64,000 bases of DNA from Marinitoga sp. 1197 (GTDB taxonomy: Bacteria; Thermotogota; Thermotogae; Petrotogales; Petrotogaceae). Made by a program: the position numbers and the translations under genes. A model generated the notes under the pieces. It did no database searches and was not told the DNA's origin. It saw only the letters and a list, made by a program, of their open reading frames with translations. Shown in pieces: positions 1 through 10,106 of this stretch. The DNA lies in assembly GCF_001021165.1 (NCBI RefSeq), contig NZ_AZAY01000025.1, positions 1 through 64,000 on the forward strand, in the 5' to 3' direction. The first letter of the stretch is position 1; each line of letters starts with the position of its first letter.

Positions 1-5
1 AAAAT

Positions 6-33
6 ACCTCTCTGCTTGATTTAGCAAAGAGGT
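6..33 (-). terminator. possible terminator hairpin, minus strand
   Basis: A 10-bp stem with one mismatch (ACCTCTCTGC / GCAAAGAGGT) and an 8-nt loop. Read on the minus strand it is followed by ATTTT at the window edge, so it could end the lipoprotein transcript that stops at 76. The tract beyond the edge cannot be seen. Confidence 0.4.
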
Positions 34-47
34 TTGTCTTCAATCTG

Positions 48-74
48 AACTCCCTTTAAAAGGGAGTTTTAAAT
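48..74 (+). terminator. intrinsic terminator of a plus-strand gene left of the window
   Basis: A perfect 9-bp stem (AACTCCCTT / AAGGGAGTT) with a 3-nt loop, followed by TT and an AT-rich stretch on the plus strand. It lies just past the stop of the minus-strand lipoprotein gene and may act in both directions. Confidence 0.5.
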
Positions 75-75
75 T

Positions 76-1518
76 TTAATGATATTTAAATATTATAGGA
101 TTAATATTTCTATAATTTTCCATAGCATTTTCAGAATCGTCAAAATCTGAATAAATAATCTTTTCGTTTTCGATATCATAAATATAATAATAATATTTTG
201 ATAATTCAGGATTGGAATTGGAACTATTAAGATATAATATACTTATATTCAAATAATTATCTATTTTATTTACTATTAAAAAACTTGGAGTTTCACTACT
301 TGTTTCATCATAATTTATATTGATAGTTTTATATTGCGATAACTTATTGTTTTCAAAAGAATAGATCTTTATTTTTTTGTCATCCACTGTATATAAATTT
401 TTCCCATCAAAAGAATAAAATCTTGTAAAATTATTATTAGATGCTGTAAAATCAACAGAAATTATATCGTTTTCAGAAAAAGAATCTGTTATTTCAAAAT
501 AATATGTTTTTGAACCATCATTTATAATATATTTATTATTATATTTTGCAAAATTCATAATATACGGAGAATTTGATATCTTCACTTTTTTATTTTCTAT
601 AATATCAAAGTTCGAATCTAAAAACTGAACATATATTCCGCCATCATCATTATTTCCACCAAAGTAAATTACATAATAATTTTCACCACTTTTTCCGAAA
701 TTAGCACTCTGTGCCCCCAACATTAAATTATAATTTTTAATTTTTATCGGTTGTTCAGGGTTTTTTAAGTCGTAAATATATAATGATGCATAAGGAGTCA
801 TATTTTCAAATTGTATTCCACCAACAATAAGTTTTTCATCAACATTTCTAATGAATATTATTAAATATGGTAAATTCCCAAGTTTCCCGATTACATTAAT
901 TTTTCCAAATTTATCTATTTTTAGTATATTGATTTCAGAAGACATTATACTAAAATTATTATTTGACAAATATATATATTCATTATTATATATATTTTCA
1001 GATAATCCTAATGCAAGTAGGCTAAAAGGGTCTATATTTAAATTTTCAAGTTCTTTTTCATCATTTATATAAATTTTATTATCTTTTATTCTATGATCAA
1101 AGTTTTTCACAATTCCATTATTTATACTAATAAAATCATTTAAACTTATCATTGATACATTTTCAGAATTTTCACTTTTAACAGGAATACTTTTTGTTGT
1201 TTCTTTAGGCATTACTTTATACTGAACATTTCCAGCAAATGGATTTGTATCTTCAAATTTTAATCCTTTCACTTCACCTTTAAAAATATAATCTTTATCA
1301 CTTTCTTTTTTAGAATATATTTGATATATTGTATTTTCATCACCCTTCCAAGTTATTAAAACTTTACCTGTTTCAGGATAATACTCAGAGACTACATCTT
1401 TTAAAATTATATCATTTTCATCAACTTTCTCACTTTTATTTATACTTTTGTCAACTCTCATACATCCAACAAACAAAAATACCACTACCAGAAAAATTAT
1501 AAAACTTAGTTTCTTCAT
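76..1518 (-). CDS. predicted lipoprotein with Fn3-like N-terminal domain and beta-rich C-terminal region
   Basis: I do not recognise a specific family. The first 19 residues form a lipoprotein signal: MKK, a hydrophobic core, and the lipobox FVGC with Cys19. Residues about 38-108 (YYPETGKVLITWKG, then IYQIYSKKE and VQYKVMP) look like one fibronectin type III fold. The remaining 370 residues are rich in short beta strands with repeated Asn/Tyr/Ser segments, as in a beta-propeller, but no blade motif is clear. The start is fixed by a GGGGAGG Shine-Dalgarno 8 nt upstream. The gene stands alone, divergent from ffh. A surface or periplasmic binding role is only an inference. Confidence 0.75.
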   Translation of the reverse strand: MKKLSFIIFLVVVFLFVGCMRVDKSINKSEKVDENDIILKDVVSEYYPETGKVLITWKGDENTIYQIYSKKESDKDYIFKGEVKGLKFEDTNPFAGNVQYKVMPKETTKSIPVKSENSENVSMISLNDFISINNGIVKNFDHRIKDNKIYINDEKELENLNIDPFSLLALGLSENIYNNEYIYLSNNNFSIMSSEINILKIDKFGKINVIGKLGNLPYLIIFIRNVDEKLIVGGIQFENMTPYASLYIYDLKNPEQPIKIKNYNLMLGAQSANFGKSGENYYVIYFGGNNDDGGIYVQFLDSNFDIIENKKVKISNSPYIMNFAKYNNKYIINDGSKTYYFEITDSFSENDIISVDFTASNNNFTRFYSFDGKNLYTVDDKKIKIYSFENNKLSQYKTININYDETSSETPSFLIVNKIDNYLNISILYLNSSNSNPELSKYYYYIYDIENEKIIYSDFDDSENAMENYRNINPIIFKYH

Positions 1519-1974
1519 AATCTACCTCCCCATTTATTTTTTGCATGATTATTTTATCATTAATAAAATAAACTATCAAGTAAAATTTTATTTATAAATA
1601 TTATAATATTTTTTAAAAACACCAATTTTATGAAAATAATTTGGAATATTCAAAAAGTCAAATTTATTTAGATGAGCTTAATGCCATTTCGAAAAAATAA
1701 TTGTAAATTCTTCTTTGAGAATGAATTAAATTTTTCTTTCTATTACAGTAATCAAATTGTAACTTTAAATTTTCCACCTTCTCACATTTTGTTCAATATA
1801 ATTCATGAAAAAATAGGTTTTTTATAGTATACTAAACTTGTATATCCTTATGTTAATTCATTAAATATAGAATAGACCAAGCTCAAGTACAGATTGTAGC
1901 GAATAGAAAAGCTATAATCTGCAATTGTTTTGTTTTTAAAATGAAAATTTTTAATCCTCACCGGAGGTGTACAC
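1519..1974. other. 456-bp divergent intergenic region upstream of ffh
   Basis: The region holds the ribosome-binding site of the lipoprotein gene, a long AT-rich stretch with no convincing gene, a weak -10 candidate TATACT near 1828-1833, and the ffh leader hairpin annotated separately. I looked for a 4.5S/SRP RNA next to ffh and found none of its conserved core. Confidence 0.6.
1890..1935 (+). promoter_or_regulatory. hairpin in ffh leader, possible attenuator
   Basis: An 11-bp stem (CAGATTGTAGC at 1890-1900 with GCTATAATCTG at 1911-1921, one G-U pair) and a 10-nt A-rich loop, followed by the T-rich run CAATTGTTTTGTTTTT. It ends about 40 nt before the ffh start. It may be a terminator-like attenuator for the ffh-rpsP-trmD operon. 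Confidence 0.4.
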
Positions 1975-3303
1975 ATGTTTGACAATCTTCAAAAAAAGCT
2001 TTCGAAAGCGTTTAAGTCGTTAAAAGGGCAGGGTAAATTATCAGAAAAAAATATCAAAGATGCTGTTAGAGCAGTAAAAATGTCTTTATTAGAAGCTGAT
2101 GTTAATTATAAAGTTGTTAAGGAATTTATAGAAAAGGTTAGAGAAAAGGCGCTTGGAAAAGAAGTTTTAGAAAGTTTAACACCTGATCAGGAATTTATTA
2201 GAATAGTTAGAGACGAATTAATAGAATTAATGGGTGGAAATGAAAAAACGAAATTAAATATTTCTAAAAGACCCGGATATATAATGTTGGTAGGTCTTCA
2301 GGGAAGCGGTAAAACTACTCATGCAGCAAAATTGGCAAAGTATTTTAAAAAACAAGGAAAAGCTCCTTTGTTAGTTGCGGCAGATACATATAGACCAGCG
2401 GCAATTGATCAACTTGTTCAATTAGGGGAACAAATAGGAGTTCCAGTTTTTACAGGTGATAGAAAAAATGCTGTAAATATAGTAAAGGAAGCAATGGATT
2501 ATGCAGAAAAATTGGTGCATGATATAGTTATTTTAGATACTGCTGGTAGATTACATATAGATGATCAAATGATGAAAGAACTTGAGGAAATAAAAAGAAT
2601 AGCACAACCAGAAGAAATTCTTATGGTTGTTGATGCAATGATAGGCCAGGATGCAGTAAATTCTGCGAAAGAATTTAATAATAGGCTGGAATTAGATGGG
2701 TTCATAGTTACAAAACTTGATGGTGATGCACGTGGTGGTGTAATAATTTCAATTAGACAAATTACTCAAAAACCCATTAAATTTGTAGGTATTGGTGAAA
2801 AAGTTGATGATCTTGAGTTATTTTATCCTGAAAGATACGCAAGTAGAATTTTGGGTATGGGAGATGTGTTATCCCTTATTGAAAAAGTTGAGAGTGAAAT
2901 AGATAAAGAAAAGGCAGAAGAATCTGCTAATAAGTTTTTAGAAGGTAAATTTGATTTTAACGACTTTTTAGAGCAAATACAGCAAATTAGAAAATTAGGA
3001 CCACTGTCTAAAATACTAGAAATGATACCTGGTGTTCCAAAAGATGGAATAGATGTAAACAAAAGTGAAGCAGAATTGAAAAAAATAGAAGCTATAATTA
3101 ATTCGATGACAAGAGAGGAAAGGCGAAAGCCGAGAATATTAAATTATTCAAGAAAACAAAGGATTTCAAAAGGTAGTGGAACGACATTGCAGGATATAAA
3201 TAAATTGATAAAATCATACGAGCAAATGAAAAAAATGATGAAACAGGTAAAGAAAATGAAAAATAAAAAGTCTTTATTCGGAAAAATGCCATTTGGATTT
3301 TAA
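1975..3303 (+). CDS. ffh: signal recognition particle protein Ffh (SRP54)
   Basis: GTPase that binds SRP RNA and nascent signal sequences and delivers ribosomes to FtsY at the membrane. The 442 residues match the family. An N-terminal four-helix N domain (1-85) precedes the G domain, with P-loop GLQGSGKT (107-114), DTAGR (188-192) and TKLDGDARGG (246-255). The C-terminal M domain is methionine-rich and contains the RNA-binding helix region KPRILNYSRKQRISKGSG. The start follows a GGAGGTG 7 nt upstream. It leads an operon with rpsP, khpA, rimM, trmD and rplS, the common arrangement that joins SRP to ribosome biogenesis. Confidence 0.97.
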   Translation: MFDNLQKKLSKAFKSLKGQGKLSEKNIKDAVRAVKMSLLEADVNYKVVKEFIEKVREKALGKEVLESLTPDQEFIRIVRDELIELMGGNEKTKLNISKRPGYIMLVGLQGSGKTTHAAKLAKYFKKQGKAPLLVAADTYRPAAIDQLVQLGEQIGVPVFTGDRKNAVNIVKEAMDYAEKLVHDIVILDTAGRLHIDDQMMKELEEIKRIAQPEEILMVVDAMIGQDAVNSAKEFNNRLELDGFIVTKLDGDARGGVIISIRQITQKPIKFVGIGEKVDDLELFYPERYASRILGMGDVLSLIEKVESEIDKEKAEESANKFLEGKFDFNDFLEQIQQIRKLGPLSKILEMIPGVPKDGIDVNKSEAELKKIEAIINSMTREERRKPRILNYSRKQRISKGSGTTLQDINKLIKSYEQMKKMMKQVKKMKNKKSLFGKMPFGF

Positions 3304-3351
3304 TAAGAATATTAAATATAAACTAAAATTCTTAGGAGGTGTATTATTAGT

Positions 3352-3627
3352 ATGGTAAAAATAAGATTAAACAGAATGGGAAGAAGGCATAGACCCTTTT
3401 ATAGGATTGTGGTTGTTGATTCAAGAGAAAAAAGAAGTGGGAAGTATATAGAATCATTGGGCTTTTATGATCCGCTAAGAGAAAATGACACTTTTCAAGT
3501 AAATGTTGAAAAAGCAGTTGAATGGATTTTAAAAGGCGCTCAACCTACTGATACAGCAAGAGATATTTTATCAAAAGCTGGAGTTATGAAAAGAGTTCAT
3601 GAAATAAAATTTGAAAAGAAAGCGTAA
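3352..3627 (+). CDS. rpsP: 30S ribosomal protein S16
   Basis: Small-subunit protein that binds 16S rRNA in the body of the 30S and helps assembly. The 91 residues carry the family signature [20 protein letters not shown] at the N-terminus and [13 protein letters not shown] at about 29-41. An AGGAGGTG lies upstream, about 12 nt before the ATG, which is slightly long but no better start exists. It sits 48 nt after ffh and 17 nt before khpA. Confidence 0.98.
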   Translation: MVKIRLNRMGRRHRPFYRIVVVDSREKRSGKYIESLGFYDPLRENDTFQVNVEKAVEWILKGAQPTDTARDILSKAGVMKRVHEIKFEKKA

Positions 3628-3644
3628 TGCCAGGAGGCATGTAA

Positions 3645-3875
3645 ATGAAGAAATTATTAGAAAATATAATTAAAGGAATTGTTAAAAATCCAGAGTTAGT
3701 AAATATAGTGGAATATAAAAATGATAATGAAATAGTTTTTGAAATCCATGTAGATCCACATGATGTGGGACAAATTATTGGAAAAGATGGGAGAACTATA
3801 AAGTCTATAAATACTCTATTAACAGCAGCTAAGAAAGATGAAAGTACTAAATTTCTTTTAAAGGTAATAAGGTGA
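3645..3875 (+). CDS. khpA: KH-domain RNA-binding protein KhpA
   Basis: Small single-domain KH protein of 76 residues. The GxxG loop IIGKDGRTIKSI lies at about residues 44-55, followed by the third helix. In other bacteria KhpA binds RNA, often together with KhpB/Jag, and affects cell division and translation. The gene is in its usual place between rpsP and rimM, with a strong AGGAGG Shine-Dalgarno, and is only 4 nt from rimM. The exact RNA targets cannot be told from the sequence. Confidence 0.93.
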   Translation: MKKLLENIIKGIVKNPELVNIVEYKNDNEIVFEIHVDPHDVGQIIGKDGRTIKSINTLLTAAKKDESTKFLLKVIR

Positions 3876-3879
3876 TAAA

Positions 3880-4420
3880 ATGAAGAGGTTAGACGACCTC
3901 TTGAAGGATAAGATAGCTATTGGAAAAATTTCCAATACACACGGTTTGAATGGAGAACTTAAACTTTTTCCTTATACTAGTGAGCAAAGAATTTTTGAAA
4001 ATTTAAGTGATGTTTTGCTTTATAACTCAAAAACAAAACGTTTCTTATATGCAAAATTGGAATCAATAAGAAAAGCAAATAAGGTCTATATTGTGAAAAT
4101 TTACGGTGTTGAAAATATATCTTCTGCTCAAAGATATAAAGATTTTATAATCTATATTTCTGAGAAAGATTTGCCAGATCTTGAAGAAACAGAATTTTAT
4201 TATTTTCAATTGTTAAATAAAAAAGTTTTTTATGATGATGGTGCATATATTGGAAAAATAATTGATATTTTAGAAACCGGTGCAAATGATGTGATAGTCA
4301 TTGAAAATGAAATAAATAAATTTGAAAAAGAAGAAATTCTTTATCCATTAATAAAAGAGAATGTGGTTAAATTCGATAAAAATGCTGATGATATTATTGT
4401 AAAAAGATTGGAATGGTATA

Positions 4421-4446
<26 letters not shown>
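3880..4446 (+). CDS. rimM: 16S rRNA processing protein RimM
   Basis: Ribosome maturation factor that binds S19 and aids folding of the 30S head. The N-terminal beta-barrel begins IAIGKISNTHGLNGELKL, and the PRC-barrel half begins near residue 100 (EFYYFQLLNKKVF, then IGKIIDILETGANDVIVI). The 188 residues are normal for the family. The C-terminus overlaps trmD by 26 nt, which suggests translational coupling. Confidence 0.95.
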
Positions 4447-5735
<1,289 letters not shown>

Positions 5736-5767
5736 TTAATATAAAATATTCTCAAGGAGGGTTTAAC

Positions 5768-6115
5768 ATGGATCAATATATTAGAGCCATTGAAAAAGAA
5801 TATATACGAGAAGATATTCCAGAATTCAGACCTGGTGATACAGTAAAAGTATATGTAAAGGTTGTTGAAGGTGGTAGAGAAAGAGTACAGGCCTATGAAG
5901 GTATTGTTATAAAAATAAGAGGTGGCGGATTAGGAAAAACATTTACAGTTAGAAGAATTGGTGCAAATGGTATAGGAGTAGAAAGAATATTCCCATTGCA
6001 CTCACCATCGATTGAAAAAATACAGGTTGTAAGAAAAGGTAAAGTAAGAAGAGCAAAACTTTACTACTTAAGAAATATTAGAGGTAAGATTAAGATTAAG
6101 GAGAGAAGGGACTGA
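5768..6115 (+). CDS. rplS: 50S ribosomal protein L19
   Basis: Large-subunit protein at the 30S-50S interface. The 115 residues contain the family blocks [40 protein letters not shown] and [16 protein letters not shown], followed by the basic tail [20 protein letters not shown]. An AAGGAGGG Shine-Dalgarno fixes the ATG. It follows the methyltransferase by 32 nt and is 2 nt from lepB, so the two are probably co-translated. Confidence 0.98.
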   Translation: MDQYIRAIEKEYIREDIPEFRPGDTVKVYVKVVEGGRERVQAYEGIVIKIRGGGLGKTFTVRRIGANGIGVERIFPLHSPSIEKIQVVRKGKVRRAKLYYLRNIRGKIKIKERRD

Positions 6116-6117
6116 GC

Positions 6118-7044
6118 TTGAGTCTTAAATCTAAAATAAAAAAAGAAACGTATGAATGGGTTAATGCTCTTGTTTATGCGGTGATTTTTGGAACAATAAT
6201 AAGATTATTTGTTTTTGAAACAATGATGGTTCCAACACCTTCTATGGTACCAACCATACAGGTGTTGGATCGTTTGTTTATCGAAAAAATAACATATGAT
6301 TATAGCAAGCCAAAATTAGGCGATATTATAGTCTTTTGGACACCTTTTGTTGACAAAAGTGCTCAAAAGCAACTTGGTGCATTTGATAAATTTATGGATT
6401 TATTTGCTCCAAAGAAATTTGATGGTCATGTGAAGTATGTAAAAAGATTAGTTGGTGTTCCTGGAGATACATTAGAATTAGTGCCAGATAGTAAAATATG
6501 GGAAAAATTAAAATCAGATAAAGATTTTACACCACCATATTGGTTAAAGAAAATCATAGATTATTATAATGGTGTGGAAAATGTTCCATCAAGTGTAAAA
6601 AATTCTGTAGCTCAATTATATGTAAATGGTAAGATACCAGAAGGATTTGAAAATAGATATTATTATATTGATGGGATTTTTGCTTCAAAAGACTATTATA
6701 AATTTATGGCATATCCAGAAAAATATAGTAGCGATATATATAGAGCTTATAGCGAAATAAGAAAACCTATGTTTGACCTTGGTGCTTTTAGATATTACAA
6801 CAAAACACTGGATTATACAAAATATTATGAATCTGTTTTATCTAAGTTGGATTTAAATAAAGTTTTTGTTGAAGAAAAAGGCAGAGTAAAAATTAATCTT
6901 CCTGATGGATTTTATTTTTTCATGGGAGATAATACAACTGAAAGTTTTGATAGCAGATATTTTGGAATAGTTCCAGAAGAAAATATAATAGGAAGACCTT
7001 TTTTAAGAATATGGCCGTATAATAGATTTGGATCTGTAAAATAA
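6118..7044 (+). CDS. lepB: signal peptidase I
   Basis: Membrane serine protease that removes signal peptides from Sec and Tat substrates. One N-terminal membrane segment (about 15-35) is followed by the catalytic Ser42 in PTPSMVPT, the Lys/Arg pair VKRLVGVPGD (Lys109) and a C-terminal FFMGDNTTESFDSRYFG. About 145 residues between the Lys motif and this last box form a Tyr-rich insertion, so the protein is longer (308 residues) than minimal family members. The start is TTG at 6118; no in-frame ATG lies before the catalytic serine. It ends the ffh operon at a strong terminator. Confidence 0.95.
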   Translation: MSLKSKIKKETYEWVNALVYAVIFGTIIRLFVFETMMVPTPSMVPTIQVLDRLFIEKITYDYSKPKLGDIIVFWTPFVDKSAQKQLGAFDKFMDLFAPKKFDGHVKYVKRLVGVPGDTLELVPDSKIWEKLKSDKDFTPPYWLKKIIDYYNGVENVPSSVKNSVAQLYVNGKIPEGFENRYYYIDGIFASKDYYKFMAYPEKYSSDIYRAYSEIRKPMFDLGAFRYYNKTLDYTKYYESVLSKLDLNKVFVEEKGRVKINLPDGFYFFMGDNTTESFDSRYFGIVPEENIIGRPFLRIWPYNRFGSVK

Positions 7045-7049
7045 CCAAA

Positions 7050-7076
7050 AACCGCCCAACAAAATTGGGCGGTTTA
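7050..7076. terminator. bidirectional terminator between lepB and tRNA-Ser
   Basis: A perfect 10-bp stem (AACCGCCCAA / TTGGGCGGTT) with a CAAAA loop. On the minus strand it is followed by a T-rich run, ending the tRNA transcript. On the plus strand it closes the ffh-lepB operon 5 nt after the stop. Confidence 0.85.
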
Positions 7077-7080
7077 ATAT

Positions 7081-7169
7081 TGGCGGAGACGGTGGGACTC
7101 GAACCCACACGGGGCGTCAACCCCATCGGTTTTCAAGACCGACGCCTTAGCCAATTAGGCTACGTCTCC
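7081..7169 (-). tRNA. tRNA-Ser (anticodon UGA)
   Basis: An 89-nt tRNA on the minus strand with encoded CCA (7081-7083), G discriminator, a perfect acceptor stem GGAGACG / CGTCTCC, the anticodon loop CUUGAAA giving UGA, a long variable arm typical of serine tRNAs, and the T arm GTGGGTTCGAGTCCCAC. It reads UCA and UCN codons. It stands alone between lepB and rsmG, in the opposite orientation to both. Confidence 0.97.
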
Positions 7170-7204
7170 GAGAAGTATTATACCACATTAGGAGGTACTT
7201 GTCA

Positions 7205-7909
7205 ATGAAATTTTTATTGAGACTTTTTAAAGAATATGAAATTTCTTTGAACGAAAATTCATATAATAAGATGAAAAAGTTTATTGATTTAATAATAAAT
7301 TACCCTGTTAATCTTACTGCAATAAAAGATTTCGAGATAGCTTTTAAATCCCTAATTTTAGATAGTATATACCCTTTTGTTAAATTTGCTAAATTAAAAG
7401 ATAATTATAAATTTTTAGATATTGGAACAGGAGGTGGAATTCCAGGTATTCCATTATCAATAGTGTATCCAAAAATTAATTTTACACTTTTGGATAGTAT
7501 AGAAAAGAAAATAAAAGGCGTAAAATTTTTTATAAACGAATTGGATTTAGAAAACGCTAATGCTATAAGTGAAAGAGTAGAAATTTTTTCAAAGAATAAT
7601 TTATCTTCTTTTGATTATATTACAGCTAAAGCAGTTTCAAGAAGTGATGTTTTATTAGAATATGCTGCACCGTTATTAAAAACAGATGGACTTTTATTTT
7701 TGTATAAAGGTCCAACATATATATCTGAAGAAAGAAAATATTTAATAAAAGCTGCTGAAAAAATATATTTTGATATTGTAGAGGAACATTATTACAGACT
7801 TTTTGAAAAAGATAGAGTATTTATTATATTGAAAAAAACGGGGGAAACTCCGTCTACTTTTCCAAGAAAAATTGGTATGGCGCTAAAAAAACCTTTGGGA
7901 GGTATTTGA
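7205..7909 (+). CDS. rsmG: 16S rRNA (guanine-527-N7)-methyltransferase RsmG
   Basis: Methylates G527 in the 530 loop of 16S rRNA. The Rossmann-fold SAM site is visible as FLDIGTGGGIPGIPLSIVYP followed by FTLLDSIEKKIKGVKFF, and AKAVSRSDVLLEYAAPLL is the later family block. A TTG lies 6 nt upstream in frame, but the AGGAGGT at 7190-7196 is only 2 nt from it and 8 nt from the ATG at 7205, so the ATG is preferred. The stop overlaps the next start as TGATG. Confidence 0.95.
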   Translation: MKFLLRLFKEYEISLNENSYNKMKKFIDLIINYPVNLTAIKDFEIAFKSLILDSIYPFVKFAKLKDNYKFLDIGTGGGIPGIPLSIVYPKINFTLLDSIEKKIKGVKFFINELDLENANAISERVEIFSKNNLSSFDYITAKAVSRSDVLLEYAAPLLKTDGLLFLYKGPTYISEERKYLIKAAEKIYFDIVEEHYYRLFEKDRVFIILKKTGETPSTFPRKIGMALKKPLGGI

Positions 7910-8697
7910 TGATAAGGCTTATTATCGATACATATCATATGGGTTCATGGAATATGGCATGTGACCTTTCTATTGCTAAACATGTAGGAAAGGGAATACA
8001 ACCAACAACGATAAGATTATATGGTTGGACATTACCAACTTTATCGCTTGGAAGGTTTCAAAAAATAGAGGATATAGATATAGATTATTTGAGAAATAAC
8101 AATATAGATATTGTCAGAAGGCCAACAGGCGGAAGAGCAGTTTTACATAATAAAGAAATAACATATCTTTTTTCAGCGGCTACCAAACATCCGTTGCTTC
8201 CGGATAATGTAGTTGGAAGCTATAAAGTAATTGCTGAAGCTTTGAGGAAAAGTTTAGAAATTTTGAAAATACATTGTGATGTTGAAAAAAATAAAAACAA
8301 GCATCTTAATACTCCAGCATGTTATGATGCACCATCTATATATGAAATTACAGTTGATAAAAAAAAGTTTATCGGTAGTGCACAATATAGAAATGAAAAT
8401 TATATTTTACAACATGGTTCTATACCATTAAGTTTTCCATTGAGAAATTATGTAAATTCATTTAAATTATCTCAGGAAAAGAAAGAAAAATTATATAATC
8501 ACCTGGAAAAAAAAGTCATTGATATAAAAAGTATTTTAAATAAAGAAATTTCTTTTGAAGAGTTAGCTGAAGCATTAAAATACGGTTTTGGAAAGGAATT
8601 TAATGAAGATGTATTTATTGGTGAACTTTCACAATCTGAATATGACCTTACAAAAAAACTTGTAAAAAAATTTGAAATTGATATCGATACACTTTAG
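7909..8697 (+). CDS. lipoate-protein ligase / octanoyltransferase family protein
   Basis: BPL/LplA/LipB-fold acyltransferase of 262 residues. The signature VRRPTGGRAVLHNKEITYLFSA lies at about residues 68-89, and SYKVIAEALRKSLEIL follows. IGSAQYRNENYILQHGSIPLSF contains the lysine-proximal QHGS block common to LplA and LipM proteins. Cys143 in TPACYDAPSIYEI is placed like the acyl-accepting Cys of LipM octanoyltransferases, so LipM activity is as likely as lipoate ligase. The start overlaps the rsmG stop and uses a GGGAGGT Shine-Dalgarno. Confidence 0.85.
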   Translation: MIRLIIDTYHMGSWNMACDLSIAKHVGKGIQPTTIRLYGWTLPTLSLGRFQKIEDIDIDYLRNNNIDIVRRPTGGRAVLHNKEITYLFSAATKHPLLPDNVVGSYKVIAEALRKSLEILKIHCDVEKNKNKHLNTPACYDAPSIYEITVDKKKFIGSAQYRNENYILQHGSIPLSFPLRNYVNSFKLSQEKKEKLYNHLEKKVIDIKSILNKEISFEELAEALKYGFGKEFNEDVFIGELSQSEYDLTKKLVKKFEIDIDTL

Positions 8698-8720
8698 GGA
8701 TGGAGACCATCCCTAATTTT
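8694..8720 (+). terminator. intrinsic terminator after the lipoate-ligase gene
   Basis: A perfect 10-bp stem (TTAGGGATGG / CCATCCCTAA) with an AGA loop and a following TTTTATTTAG. The stop codon TAG at 8695-8697 is part of the stem. Confidence 0.85.
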
Positions 8721-8766
8721 ATTTAGTTTTTCTATTTTAATATAAAATGCTTTTTTTGTTAAACAA

Positions 8767-8789
8767 TAATGTTAGTAATAGTAACATTA
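8767..8789. promoter_or_regulatory. inverted repeat, possible operator upstream of the decarboxylase gene
   Basis: Perfect 8-bp arms TAATGTTA and TAACATTA separated by GTAATAG, 48 nt before the decarboxylase start. The size fits a dimeric regulator, but no matching site was seen elsewhere in the window. Confidence 0.35.
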
Positions 8790-8837
8790 ATGATTTATCA
8801 TTTTTTCAATATTATAAAATTGTAGGGAGGGAGAGAC

Positions 8838-9980
8838 ATGAAAGTTACTGATTTAATTAGAAAAGCTGCTAAAAAATTAGAGACTCCATTTTTAGTATTG
8901 GATATAGAACAGGTTAAAAAAAATTATTTAAGATTAAAAGATTCAATGAAAAATGTGGAAATATTTTATGCAGTTAAAGCAAATTCTCATATTGAAATAT
9001 TAAAAGTTTTAAGGGATTTAGGGTCTTCTTTTGATGTTGCATCAGTTGGAGAAATTAATAAATTATTATCTCTTGGAATATCGCCAAAAAAAATGAGTTT
9101 TGGAAATCCAATAAAAAAAGAAAAAGATATAGCTTATGCATGGGAAGTTGGAATTGAATATTTTTCTGTTGATAGTGAAATGGAGGTAGAAAAGGTTGCA
9201 AGAAATGCTCCGGGCTCAAAAGTATACGCAAGGATTGCAACAAGTTCTTCTGATAGTGATTGGCCATTGTCCGGAAAGTTTGGAACGGATATAGATCATG
9301 TTATTTCTATTTTAAATTGGGCAAATAGACATGGATTAAAGCCCTTTGGAGTAAGTTTTCATGTTGGTTCTCAATCTTATAATAAATATAAATGGCAAGA
9401 AGCTATTTTAGAGTCGAGTGTTGTTTTTAATAAACTTTTGAAAAATGGAATTGAATTAAAAATGCTAAATTTAGGTGGAGGAATACCTGTTAAACATACA
9501 AAACCAATTCCAACAGTTGAAGAAATTGGAGAGGTTGTTGAAGACTCCATAAGGGAATATTTATGGAAACACAAGAATTTAATGATAGTTTCTGAACCAG
9601 GAAGGTCTATGGTGGGAGATGCAGGAATTTTAGTTTCAAGAGTTATATTAAAAAGCAGAAAAGGAAGTAAAAAATGGATATATTTAGATGTTGGTGTGTT
9701 TCATGGATTGATGGAAACTATAGAAAATTTTCAGTATGAAATTCAGGTTGAAGGTAAAAATCATGGTAATAAAGATGTTTTTACAATAGCAGGGCCAACA
9801 TGTGATAGTGTGGACACAATTTATGAGGATACATTATTGCCATCAGATATTGATTATAATGATATTGTTTATTTTATAAATTCAGGTGCATATACAGTTG
9901 AATATTCTTCATATTTTAATGGTATAGAACCTCCAAAAGTTTATACACTTGATGAATTAAAGGAAATTTTAAAAGATTGA
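8838..9980 (+). CDS. PLP-dependent basic amino acid decarboxylase (ornithine/lysine type)
   Basis: Fold-III PLP decarboxylase of the ornithine/diaminopimelate decarboxylase group, 380 residues. The PLP lysine is in FYAVKANSH (Lys48). Phosphate and substrate blocks follow: FDVASVGEI, FHVGSQ, LNLGGGIPV and SEPGRSMVGDAG. The C-terminal barrel carries AGPTCDSVD, the Cys-Asp pair that the ornithine decarboxylase branch uses for substrate binding. The length and the GPTCDS motif favour a polyamine-pathway ornithine or lysine decarboxylase over LysA. The start has a GGGAGGGAGAG Shine-Dalgarno. It appears to be transcribed alone. Confidence 0.88.
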   Translation: MKVTDLIRKAAKKLETPFLVLDIEQVKKNYLRLKDSMKNVEIFYAVKANSHIEILKVLRDLGSSFDVASVGEINKLLSLGISPKKMSFGNPIKKEKDIAYAWEVGIEYFSVDSEMEVEKVARNAPGSKVYARIATSSSDSDWPLSGKFGTDIDHVISILNWANRHGLKPFGVSFHVGSQSYNKYKWQEAILESSVVFNKLLKNGIELKMLNLGGGIPVKHTKPIPTVEEIGEVVEDSIREYLWKHKNLMIVSEPGRSMVGDAGILVSRVILKSRKGSKKWIYLDVGVFHGLMETIENFQYEIQVEGKNHGNKDVFTIAGPTCDSVDTIYEDTLLPSDIDYNDIVYFINSGAYTVEYSSYFNGIEPPKVYTLDELKEILKD

Positions 9981-10064
9981 GGAATTATATAATAAAATTT
10001 TATCGAAGTTATAAATATAAAATTTGCAAGTATTGATCTCGTTCAGACGATCATTTACTTATCT

Positions 10065-10078
10065 GATAAAATTATAAT
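10065..10078 (+). repeat. direct repeat GATAAAATTATAAT, left copy
   Basis: The 14-bp sequence GATAAAATTATAAT occurs here and again at 10608-10621, bracketing both structured elements. It may be a target duplication, but its AT richness makes chance plausible. Confidence 0.3.
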
Positions 10079-10106
10079 AAAAAACTTTGGAGTCAATTAT
10101 TAGGTA

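Noticed and set aside
1519-1974. possible 4.5S/SRP RNA gene next to ffh
   Set aside because: The conserved SRP RNA core (GGAA-type tetraloop with asymmetric internal loop) was not found; only a simple hairpin is present.
8698-8837. possible riboswitch in the decarboxylase leader
   Set aside because: The hairpin at its left end is the terminator of the upstream gene, and the rest contains only an 8-bp inverted repeat, too little for a riboswitch.
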